Source: Chaetoderma sp. LZ-2023a | Taxonomy: Eukaryota > Mollusca > Caudofoveata > Chaetodermatida > Chaetodermatidae | Reading direction: 5' to 3' | Length of the DNA stretch: 64,000 bases | Assembly: GCA_034401795.1 (NCBI GenBank) | Contig: CM067374.1 | Location: 94,208,398-94,272,397 of the forward strand | In this document: positions 12,840 through 26,137 of the stretch, piece after piece | Numbering within the stretch: position 1 is the stretch's first letter | How the letters are laid out: each line of letters begins with the position of its first letter | The notes under the pieces: model-generated | What the model was told of the DNA's origin: nothing | Seen by the model: the letters and a program-made list of their open reading frames with translations, nothing else | Databases searched by the model: none | Translations under genes and position numbers: made by a program

Positions 12840-13102
12840 TACACTGCTCAGTTCACGTATGATCGCAATTTACCATTGTGTAGGCTTATGAATAAATTTA
12901 TGGTTGCAATATAGCAGTTACTCCAGTTATGTGTTTAAAATTAACAAAAATGTCGGGTAAATATAAATCTAATCTAAACTAATCTATTTGCGTATAGTCC
13001 TCATTGACATATTATTGACATTACATGGTCTGTTTACAATTTAGGCAGCGGTCGAAGTGCGTATCGAGGCTTTCACTGCCGTCCGCATGCTTATAGTACA
13101 AC
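12840..13102 (+). repeat. 262-bp dispersed repeat, copy 2
   Basis: Pair of 9,725-9,986, same orientation. It directly follows the truncated end of repeat H. Confidence 0.85.
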
Positions 13103-13215
13103 CATAAGCTGGTACCAGACTCCAATTGCTCATAATCGCAATAATGGAGCCGGTAACAGCTACAGAGTCCACGACGCTGATTGGCTAATGTAGATAAGTC
13201 GCGTACGTGTAAGAC
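13097..13215 (+). repeat. Dispersed repeat related in inverted orientation to ~18,180-18,305
   Basis: 'gctggtaccagactcc' and 'gagccggtaacagct' have reverse-complement counterparts in 18,180-18,305. The alignment is patchy and ends are not defined. Confidence 0.45.
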
Positions 13216-15449
13216 CGAATATTTCTATTGGTTGTCAATTTTTAGCCCGGGGAACCCCCCAAAACAAACGAGTGGAATGTAAAATACCTCTGTTTACATT
13301 TTAATCAGCTGATTATGAATACGGAAATACATCGCGTAAAACGGCACTTATTCAGTGCCTAGTCAATCTTATGAAATGCAAACAAACATTGTTTGGCAAA
13401 ATTGTGTACTAATCTGTAGCGCATTGTCAGCTTCAAGCTGCTGAAATGCATTTCTGTAAACGTGTTCTAAGATTCCGGGAAATGTCAACTTCCCACCGTT
13501 GGATGTACAATATGGCTCAGAAATAACTTATATTGTTTCCAAAACAAGATAAAATGTATAGTTCAACATTTTGGACGTAATTTGATTGGAAGCCAGTTCT
13601 GCGAAAATATTCAAGTTTTGGAAATATATTAACCTATTTATGAGCTGGACTCTAGTGCTACTGTATTGTAGGCTGTTGTTATTCTGGAAAGGGTGGGGTG
13701 GGGGGGGGGGGGAGGATATCAGTCTTCCACTGATGTAGGTTGTTAAGTTTTTTTCATCTGTGATTTTATTCAGTTTGTCAAGGGCCCAGCACCACATAGC
13801 CTTAGTCTTTGGTGGATGCCTGTTTTGACCTATTGAATTATTTATCTATATGAAAGTAAAGAATCTTGAATCTAGTTAAAACACAATATTCAACATAATG
13901 TTTTTCATCCAGAATAATTTGTTTAGCCTGCTATTCTTTATGATGTACAATAATGAATATTATATTGAGTATTTTGAAACCAATTTGACTGAGCTGCTGC
14001 TGCCATATATTAAAAATATTTAACAGGATTCCTGTATAATTGTCTTGAAATTGAGAGATTGAGGGTTAAACTGGTATTACTATCTATCAGCTCAAAATGT
14101 CCATGTACCTTGTGCAACCAACAACCTCGTATTACCATGAGGAATATGTTGTATGGTTTTTGGGTTTGAATGAGTTAATGACTTGAATATAACCCGTTAA
14201 TCACCGAATCAGTCAAAATAGCTTCTGCAGTGGTCTTGAGAAATGGCTCTGTACACCAAGAGACTATTTTTGAAATTTTAACACTGATCGATTGGCTGGT
14301 GCGACAGCAGAATCAGTCATTACAGTGGTAAACTTTAAAAAAAGTCTCATTGTGGCCTATAAATGAACAAACAAGTGCGATTTCATTATTCCAGCATTTT
14401 TTCAAAAAGTGTGGGGATAGAAAATCTGCTGTCCAAGAAGTAAATCACAACTTAATTCACTGGAATGAGAAATTTTATGTAAGATTACAATGATCAGCTG
14501 GAAAGTCAGGAAATCTGAGCAATATATTTCATGCTGTACCCCTATACTCAATGAGAAAATGCTGTCACACAAAACAATAATGACTTCGGTGACATGGTCA
14601 TGTTTGACATTTAGTAACATATCCATCTGAGGTGAGAACTCTCATCTGAAAAAAATAATATATTAATAAAAACAGTGGAAACAATATTCAATTTCACTCT
14701 GTATGACAATGACAGTGTACGCACATGATATTTCAATAGGCAAACTATTTTAAATAACAATTTCACTGAAACCTGCAGTTCCATAGAGAGGGGCAAACAC
14801 CTGTCAATCAGGTTATTTTCAAGATATTCTACAATCTTCATATCATCTCTCTTAAAAACAGATTTATTTGTAATCAGAGTGAGCAAGACCAAAACACTCC
14901 TTGTTTCTTTATTAATTCAGTCACATTATTTGATTTAAGGATATAGCTGCACAAATCGCAAGACCTACATGTAAATCACTTTCAAACAAATTATTTTCAA
15001 AATATTTAGTTTTCTGCAGATCTCAGTTCTAGCTCATCTGGTCGTAAAAGCCTGAGAGGCCAAATGAGCATATTCTATGGCAAAATATTTGATCTAAATA
15101 GCTCAATAAATAAAACAATAGGAAATGTTTGTTTGCATGTCGTTAAATTTTTTGAAAAACCTTTAACCATTCTACCAGTAGCAAATTCTGAGTTTGGAAT
15201 AGAGGCCCTTGCCTATTTGGATCACTAAGTCACACCATCATCCACTTCATGCAGAGCTTACTGGCTGAATGTGTTATTATTGGTGACCATTCAAATTTAA
15301 GAAAACTTACCATTTACATTTATTCTTAAGAAACTAGGCCAGATTGATCTACTGGTAAATGTTTTCCCCAGATATGTGTGTGTGTGAAAAGTCAGCTAAG
15401 CTAAAGCAAACTCAACGTTATCGACCAATCACAGTTGAGCTTTTGTTAC
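13216..15449. other. No recognisable gene; scattered hairpin relics
   Basis: AT-rich sequence. It holds a poly-G run at about 13,699-13,713, family B core relics at about 13,960-14,030 and 14,755-14,840, and a damaged family C hairpin at about 14,235-14,345. Open frames up to 93 codons show no recognisable domain. Confidence 0.5.
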
Positions 15450-15479
15450 ATATAGTTGATGGTCTTGATAGTGAAAACA

Positions 15480-17230
15480 GTGATATATAGATTTCTTATC
15501 TTTGAGCCAGTGTCCATGATCATCAATTGTTTTGTTTTGCACGGAAATTATCTTTTTTTGGATACAAATTCTTTCATTTCTGACCAAAATGGTCATGTTT
15601 TTGTCAAAATTTTCAATTTGGAACTTAGATATCCATGCTTTGTACAGAAATGTTTGTATTTTCAGCCAATGGTAATATTTTTGCCTTTGTACCAAAATTT
15701 TCATGTTTCTGAATACAAATTATGCATTTCAGTCAAAAATCTTCATATTTCCTGTCAAAATTGTTGCTGTTAATGGTTAAGATTGGTTAAGAAAATTGTC
15801 GTTTTACTTAGTGAATGTCCATTTGCAGTCCAAGAAATAATATTTTTTGAAATTTTAACACTGGAATGACTGACACAGGTATTACAGTGATAAATTGTTG
15901 AAAATACCAATACCACTACAAGGGCTGGTTTTTGCCGGCTTAATTACCATTAGGGGTTTAGACTCGGCTATCTTAGTTGATGAATTTTCACAGTGAACAT
16001 GGCAATAATATAGGTTTTGGGCCTGTTGAATCGGAATTTGACATTATTGGCCAGTGCCCATCATTTCATATCCAAGTTTTGCCATTTTGGGCCTACCGGT
16101 AATTTCTTAAATTTTTTACCTAAAATATTCATGTTTCCTGATAAAATGTTCATATTTGGAACATAAATATCAATTCTTCATACAGAAATGTGTGTATCTT
16201 CAGCCTAAATTGTCTTACATTTGCATTTTGCACCCATATGTTTTGTTTCTAAACATAGCAGTTGCTTTTTAGTCCAAATTTTCTTGTATCCTGTCCAAGA
16301 CTTTGCATGTTTCTGACCAGAATCTTCATATTTCCAGCTTAAATTCTCAGATTACTGGTCATTTGAAATTTCTTTTAGCATTTTGAACCTAGATATTCTT
16401 ATTAACTGTGAAAATCTATAGATTTCTTGGTAAACATTTGCTTATAATCCCAAATTCACCGATTTCAGTACCAAATTTTTGCATTTTCACACATTCTTTC
16501 ATTTTTGGTCAAAATTTTCTAATTTCTTGTTAAATTTTAAACACTGGCTAATATTTGACGAAACGGTCCATTACAGATTTAACATTTTGAGCCCAGATAC
16601 ACATATTAACTGTCAAAATTTATATATTTCTTTAAACATTTGCTTTTAACACAAAATTTACAAATTTCAGCAAGAAATGTGTGCAATTCAGCACAAATTT
16701 CTGCATTTAAGTACACATTTCCATGATTCCATCCATAATCTGTTTGAAACCCCATTTTAAATGGGTTTTTTTTTATACAGATACTGATATCCTAGGTGAT
16801 TGATACAGGCCCACTATGCCCATTGTGCCTCTTGGTTTCAAAGTCTACTTTGATCTATGGCAGTCTGGTATCATTTTTCAAGATCACCGAGACCACTCTT
16901 AAATTATGGTTTGTTTGTAGTATTAAACCCTATAATATATTTTGGATATATAAGCATACATAACCAAAATATTAATTTGGTTACCCCAAATAAACAATAA
17001 TTTAAGTGTGGCCTGAAATTAATCTGATTTAAACCAAAATGTCCTTAAATTTTCATAATACTAGCCTGAATTTTGTAAAATCTTCACATTTCCATTTAAA
17101 TCTCTGTTTTTTCAAAACCAGATTCTCATTTAACTGTCAAAATGTTTACATTTCTGTATAACTTTGCTGTTAATCACAAATTTGCACATTTCAGACCAAG
17201 ATATTTGTATTTTCAAACTAAATGAGTTAC
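15480..17230. repeat. Degenerate AT-rich short-period array
   Basis: Variants of 'tttcagnccaaaatnttcatatttc' recur dozens of times with irregular spacing of roughly 25-40 bp, densest at 15,560-15,770, 16,060-16,760 and 17,030-17,230. A damaged family C hairpin (about 15,820-15,910) interrupts it. The opposing open frames at 15,429-15,704 and 15,456-15,773 are by-products of the periodic composition. Confidence 0.55.
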
Positions 17231-19608
<2,378 letters not shown>

Positions 19609-19759
19609 GGGCTGCAAATTTTAGGTCGTGTGCGAATGCACTTGTTGCACGACCTTAAGTTCGGCCCGGCCAGCTATTTCATCTGCAAAAATTTGGTGGA
19701 ATTCAACCAAATCTGTTATATGTGAGTTAACCATACACGATTCCAGTTCGTGAAATCAC

Positions 19760-19817
<58 letters not shown>
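19760..19817. repeat. (ATT)n microsatellite
   Basis: About 19 ATT units. Confidence 0.95.
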
Positions 19818-20404
19818 GCGTGCCCGCTCCACGGGCACGCTTCTATTTATTGCTGTCTAGAATTGCCTATAGGCGTGGACATTTCGCTCAGGGGATTGTG
19901 GGGCTGTGTCTCATGAGATCTCCATCGATACGAGAGCTAAAGAATAATTCTCGGCACGAAGACACGGCTCTATTTTTAGATTGCTGGATATCTCTGCTCT
20001 GTTTTTAGATTGCTGGATATCTCATAATTATTTTCTCCATGCGCGTGATTCATGGCGAGTTCTCTTATTTGTTCTGGTCCGACTGTAATAGAGTTTGTGC
20101 GGCGATGACCGCTTAATTATTTTAATAAACAGCCAACGGAACTCCAAATAACTACTCTAAATAAGTACTCTTCTTTTGTTGGAGGAGTGTCTCTTATATG
20201 TCCACTTTAGCACTCTATCAAACTGACCACAAATGTCTTCTTGCGGTGATCGTGAGAAATGCCCATTTGTATTAGCTACTCGCCGGAGAACTTGTTTTGA
20301 AAGTTTACCACTAGAATGACTGGTTGGATAACCGATCCTATAATTCCAGTAGTAAATTGCAAAAGAAAAACCTCACTGGTCTCTTGGACGGCAATTAGAC
20401 ATAG
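19818..20404. other. No gene; one family C hairpin
   Basis: A diverged family C hairpin lies at about 20,250-20,400 ('gtttaccactagaatgactgg' with its partner 'ccagtagtaaat'). A short duplicated phrase 'ttagattgctggatatct' occurs at 19,977 and 20,007. Confidence 0.55.
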
Positions 20405-21001
20405 GACATTTTCTATGATAATGAATTTTTCTGATCTGTTTCTGCAGTATATGACGTCATAATTATTTAGGTCAGATATAGCTGGATGTCACAATCAAAA
20501 TGTGTAATGAATGACGTATCTAGCTCCACCAGGAACATTGAATAGCCAGTCAAGTATGCGAATTGCATGTCTTTACTATTTAATCAACATGCTGTTGAAT
20601 ATTTTGAAACTAAGTTGACTAGACGCTATTCGAATTCTATGTCTTTGCTATTTATTCAACAGTCATTTTCTACGATAATGGCTGGATTCGATCTGTAACT
20701 GAAGGATATGACGTCAATCAATTACGTCATATACAGGCTGACGTCACAATCCAAAATGTGTAAATGAATGGCGCATCGATCTCAGTCATGAACATTGAAT
20801 AGTCCAGCAAGTGTACACATTGTATGTCCTTACTGTTTAATCAACATCGTGCTGAATATTTTGAAACTAATTTGACCTGGCGTTGTTGCGGCCAGAGGCA
20901 GCAAACCTTTAAAAGCACCCAGTCAAATTAGTAATAAAATAGTCATCAGCTTACCTGTATAGTTACCTTGAAATTGGAAGTCTGCGAATTCAATATTCAG
21001 C

Positions 21002-21040
<39 letters not shown>

Positions 21041-21120
21041 GATTCCGACATGCAAAAGGGGTGGAGCTTAGCTAGAAATAGGTGTGGCATACCTAGAAAT
21101 GGATCTCTCTATTGAAATTG
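20405..21120 (-). mobile_element. MITE family A, reverse orientation, with internal direct duplication
   Basis: Two tandem starts (20,410 and 20,665) share about 250 bp, including 'gataatg', a TGACGTCA (20,452) and 'caatc.aaaatgtgta'. The second runs through the central hairpin core (20,850-20,945) into 'ggtggagcttagctag', the reverse of the MITE A left arm. A (TA)n run at 21,005-21,037 interrupts that arm. Confidence 0.7.
21005..21037. repeat. (TA)n microsatellite
   Basis: A pure TA run inside the MITE A arm. Confidence 0.95.
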
Positions 21121-21309
21121 TCATGAGCAAATTGAGCATTACATGGCTAATACCACTTGGTAATGCGTGGCCCACACAATATGGACCACTTGTACTACGA
21201 GACCACCCATATTTATATGTCACATATTTTAACAAGGCCAATCACAGATTGTTGCCCTGAATACAACATACTCGTCCTCTGACGGAGGGAGGATAATTAA
21301 TACCACTTG

Positions 21310-21655
21310 CTAATGGGCATTTTCATGTTGTCTATCCATCATATTACGTCATATGATGTCATAATCAACAACGTGACCTATAGGATGACGTCATAATCAT
21401 GACTGCCTCGATTTAGTCCGTCTTAAACGCTTAATAGTCCGACACGGTGCACGAATTGTATCTCTTTGCTATTTACAAAACATGCTGGTGGATATTTTGA
21501 AAGTATTTTGACTGGGCGATGTTACTGCCACAAACAGCAACAGCACCCAGACAAATTGGTTTCAAAGTAGTCAACACCTTACCTGTATAGTTTTCTGGAA
21601 ATGGATAGTCAAGAAGCTCAGAGATCCATCGATACCAACACGAGTGCGGTATTAA
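21310..21655 (-). mobile_element. MITE family A, reverse orientation, third local copy
   Basis: Contains TGACGTCA at 21,386, the central hairpin (about 21,485-21,585) with the 'gcaacagcaccca' loop, and 'gatccatcgat' from the left arm. It is more diverged than the copies at 4.4 and 43.1 kb. Confidence 0.65.
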
Positions 21656-22241
21656 TGTATTAATAAATCGGATTCAGTGACTGATTGACTAACGTTACGC
21701 CTATGGAAGTCATTTCTAGCAACCGCCACCAAGATGTGACTTACTTGGGCGCAATTGTGTGTTTTTCTAACAAAACCCTTTAGAATGTTTAACACCGAAA
21801 TTTCAATATCTCAGATAAAGACAACTATACGAATATCTTTTTAATACTTTGACTGATAGCCCACCCCACCTTACCCACCTACTTGTTGCTATCATAGACC
21901 TGTATTAAGTATTGCAACGACAACGATAGTCCATGTAAGCCTATCATTTTATCTTATTGTATTTTAACCCTTTCATGAGGAGGCCGCCAAAACTGGCCTC
22001 TAAAGTGATCTTGAGGTGTGCTAATTTGCAAGTCAAGAGAAGATAGTTTTGGAAAATTCACCACTGAAATGACTGGCTTGATAATTGAGCCAGTCATTCC
22101 AATAGTAACTTTTCAAAACAGTCATCTATTGGCCTGCAAATGTTCTCATGCTGTGCAAAATATTGTAATAATTCTACCACCAAATATTTATTATAGTAAT
22201 AAGAAAATATTTCTATATATCCCATATTATTAGCTGCGTGT
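21656..22241. other. No gene; one family C hairpin
   Basis: A family C hairpin at about 22,005-22,145 ('gactggcttgataattgagccagtc'). Confidence 0.6.
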
Positions 22242-22249
22242 ACTGGTAG

Positions 22250-23295
22250 TAGGGCTGCGCGGTTTGTCTTACAGCCATATCGGTTTCGGTATGACTTTTC
22301 ATATCGGTTTTAACCGAATATCGGTTTTATGGACATGAAACAAAAAATTTAAATGATAAAAAATAGCATGAAAGCAGAACGTATTTTCACGCCCTGATAC
22401 ATTCGTAACGATTTACGCGTTTAAAGCTTAATATACCTTATAATAGCCATCATCGCAGGAGTGAAATTACTAATTAGACCTTATTACGCACAGTTAAATA
22501 AACATCGTTTATTTTGTCAAAATTAATCATAAATCAGCAAAACAGGTTGCAAAAAGACGTAAATCACGTGATTGTAATTAATTATGATGTAATTATCTCC
22601 CTTTCTTTTTTCATTTCCAATTCGGCCCGAGGACGAAATCATGCCTTGAAGCAAATATTAACTGTAATATTGCGAATTTCATAAGTTAATATGATATTGT
22701 GTATAGAAGATAACGTTTTTAAAACAGTTTGAGTAATAATTTTATTTAAAATTATATCCTAATCAGCAAAATGTATTCAGCATTATATTTATTGGCGAGA
22801 TTTTTATGCATTCGGGCGATTTAGTTTTGGGACGACTTTGCATTATGTTAATTAGCCGGTGACGTAAATAAAATGGATGCCGTTGTTTAGAAATGTTTTC
22901 CCCGATACAAATTTCAATGACAAATTCCCGCCTTAGTATTGTGTTTTATATTGCAAATTTATCTGAGACTACCAGAGAAAAGATATTTATTTAATTAATT
23001 CGCTGCTTGATTTCTCTCGGCGCACAGCGAGTTACATGGAGTTACACAATGTGCGCAATTGGGGCCACGTTCAATTATTAGTTGCCCCGAACATAGCTTA
23101 ATGGAAAGTATGGCCATTATTATTCATTACGCTTTTCATGCTCGTCAGTATCTTTTATTTTTAACAATTCTGATACGAAAAACCGAAAATATGTTCATAT
23201 TCGGTTTTTCGATATTTATTTTTTATAATCGGTTATGAAACCGTCAGTGCAGGATATCGGTTTTAAATATGGTATCGGTATATCGCGCAGCCCTA
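22250..23295. mobile_element. Non-autonomous hAT-type element (1,046 bp)
   Basis: The left terminus is TAGGGCTGCGCGG. The right terminus, reverse-complemented, is TAGGGCTGCGCGATA. It is flanked by the exact 8-bp duplication actggtag (22,242-22,249 and 23,296-23,303). Subterminal 'atatcggtttt' and 'aaccga' motifs are repeated and inverted at both ends. No transposase frame is present. Confidence 0.93.
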
Positions 23296-23303
23296 ACTGG
23301 TAG

Positions 23304-24364
23304 AACCTGACTTATCAGGCTAATACCCTAACATTTGTACATATGGTCAACAAGATCGCCATCATTACAACGGTTGAGGCTGATTTTGTCCCTTTTGTCG
23401 GGCAAAAATATTTGATTTAATAGTTTGTCACGGATTCCAGTAAAGATATCGTTTAATAGGTGACATAGATACGATAGCTAAATGAAACAGATCACTGGCC
23501 TTCAGTCAGAATGTTTTCTACTGTATCATTTTAGTTGGAGAAAACAAGATTCACGGTATTGGTTCTATCCTGGCCAGTTAACTTTGTTGAAAAGGTTATC
23601 TGTCGGTACAGATCGGGGTCATGTATTGCATCGAAAATATACTTGCTTTATGCATTTCACTAGCATTGCGGTGTATATTTCACAAATTTATTTCCTGGTA
23701 ATAAGCTCTTCACATCTGTTTAAGAAGGTATCAAGATTTAGGTTTAAAATATTCTTTACAGTCTTCTTTAATATGTTTGAATGGGTGTCAGGGTCTGTAC
23801 TGCTTCTTGCGCCGATTTTCTACTGACTGCGTTGCCAGTTCTGTTGATTTCTTTATCTTTACAAGTTGTTGATACCTAATGACCCAAATTTGATCTGTTA
23901 CTCTCTGTTGATACAGTAGTGCAATTTTCTCATCACTGGCTGCTCTTAGTTTTGTCTGTTCCTCTCTCTGCTAAGGAGTTTGGCCTGGAGAAAAAGGGTG
24001 GATGGAAAAATTGATGGACTGACCAAAAATATAAGCTGCTTTTCCTAGCCCATAGCTAATACTGCCCATATCTTTTTGCAAGAAATATTCCTTCTTTTGT
24101 GGTATTGTCCGCCTATATTTTTGTCATGAGTGGCTTGTATGCCTTTATATAACTTCATTTTTTCATAAAACAGTTGAGTTTGTTCTCAGAATTATAATAA
24201 CCTCGGGGCACGCTATTTACCATTGATGCCTTGCATCAATATGTGTACCTTTTATTATTATTAATAGGACTTATCGGAGGGGTACAGTTGTCAGGCTAAA
24301 AGGTTAATGAAAGCGTGGGTATTTACGATGGCGTGCCATCGACTGCACGTTATATGGTCGTAGC
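23304..24364. other. No recognisable gene
   Basis: One 114-codon frame (23,482-23,826) is hydrophobic and Phe-rich but has no recognisable domain, no paralogue in the window and no clear splice context. I do not call it. Confidence 0.5.
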
Positions 24365-24660
24365 CTGCTGACATACAGATTTTCTCAATTTAGTCAACTA
24401 TTTTTTTAGCATAAACTGAGCAAAACGTGGTAAATTTGCAGGCAACAGTAGCCTATGCCGATATTTATATCCTGAAATGCAGGAGATGGCCTTAGAATAT
24501 AATGTTTACAAATGCGTGGGTGGTGGGGTGGGGGTGGGGTGCGCACCGTGAATACCGACCTCCTTGATCCCACTATTGGTTAAACCTCCTGATCAATTTT
24601 GATTTTACCGTGGCAAGTATTCAACCTGGCCTCGCTCCTTCTGCGCTCCTACAAATTTCG
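24365..24660 (+). repeat. Dispersed repeat, copy 2 (pair with 8,885-9,170)
   Basis: See the partner entry. A GC-rich, CpG-rich patch with 'cgcacgcacgcacgc' follows at 24,655-24,740. Confidence 0.55.
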
Positions 24661-24897
24661 CGTAACTCGCGAAAACTCGCGTAAACGCGCGCACACGGGG
24701 CACGAGCCAGCGCACGCACGCACGCACGCCGCCGCGCCACTCACCTGTACACGTACATAGGGAACCATTTTATGCCGATCCTCCCTATGCAATGTTGATG
24801 ATACTATATTATTTTGATGATACTATATTTATTACTAGAAGTTGCCCGGGTTAGAGATGAGCTGATAAAAATTGAGATCTGTTCAGAAAAATGGTGG

Positions 24898-24900
24898 TTA

Positions 24901-24983
<83 letters not shown>
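24898..24983. repeat. (TAC)n microsatellite
   Basis: About 28 TAC units followed by CTG-rich sequence. It gives a spurious Tyr-rich frame. Confidence 0.95.
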
Positions 24984-25127
24984 TCTCTACCGCTGCAGCT
25001 ACTGCTGCTGCTGCTCGCTGTTGCTGGTGGTAGGCCTACTGCGTCTGCTGCTGCTGAAATTACTTAAACTTGGCCAGTAAAGTTTAAAATCTGACGTCGC
25101 TAACAATGCTTCTGGCAGTTAGGAGAA

Positions 25128-25517
25128 TATCGACCGCAAGTCCTCACACGACCGTTAACTATCATTTAAAAAAGTTGTGTACATGCATGCCTATCATCTA
25201 TGCAACATCTCTGTAGTCAATCCAGAAAGATAAGATATATATGAATTTGTAGAATTGTATTCCAAGAAGTGTGTGGGTGGGTTTAATTAAATATAGCCTA
25301 ATTCACGTACACGAAATTCGATGTTACTGTCACTTCTAACAGGCATATACGTTAGAATTGTGATGTCACGCACCGTGCCCATGAGGTCTGTCCTTTAAGT
25401 TTAATCAACAAAAATATCATCAACTTCGATATTATTGAACCTTTGTGCATCTCGAACAATGTAGTGTCCCTGTGTGAACAATGAATTATCAAAGAATAGG
25501 TGCATAGGTGCCTAATA
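25128..25517 (-). mobile_element. TIR repeat 'H', interrupted copy, left half
   Basis: Reverse complement of about 12,460-12,832. It starts with the same terminal tatcgaccgcaagtcctcac as the left end of the 12-kb copy, showing that this sequence is the terminal inverted repeat of family H. It is cut at 25,517 by the insertion of the nuclease-bearing element; the remainder resumes at 31,039. Confidence 0.85.
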
Positions 25518-25655
25518 GTCCAGTAGAAATCAACAGAAATATAGGCTAACCCGGACATTTTGTATAACAGACGATTTTGTGTTCCAAACACTTTTTATGA
25601 CTGTCCAGAGTCCACACAAGAAATTCTCACAAATTCACACTTGGGGAAACCTGAT
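25518..25655 (+). repeat. Left terminal inverted repeat of the nuclease element
   Basis: Pairs with 30,915-31,038. Outer 13 bp, a 23-bp exact block and a subterminal block near 25,620-25,650 are conserved; the spacer between the outer blocks is longer here (about 20 bp against 10). Confidence 0.85.
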
Positions 25656-26137
25656 TTTTAACCCTTTGAAGTTAGGGAACGAAATGTGAAAAATATTTAG
25701 CATAATTAGGTAATCTGTTACGAATTTTATAAAATTAGACCTACTGACAATTGCTATTGTCAATTGTGTATATGACAACAGATCCCAGTCAAATAACCTG
25801 TAAGACATACTAATGTAAATTAAAATTAATCAGTAAAACATGTCTATAACAACCATATATGATTTGATACATGAGTGTGAATTCCAGAACATGGTACATC
25901 AATGTATGGCCAGTTTTTTTTATAAAGATCTGACGGAGGGAGTTACACATATGGACAGCATGTTGATCGCAACTATGCAGTCAATGATATAAATATTCCT
26001 AACACTATTATTCTTACTATTACAATAATATATAGTCCGGGGTAAATTTAGAAAATGTTACTTGAAGTAAGTTAAGTCGATTCAATTAAAAAACGATAAA
26101 TATATAGAGTCAAAATCACATTGTTCATGCTAATTAA

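Noticed and set aside
23482..23826. 114-codon hydrophobic frame
   Set aside because: No domain, no codon pattern that distinguishes it, no paralogue in the window.
24814..25080. Poly-Tyr 88-codon frame
   Set aside because: Translation of a TAC array.
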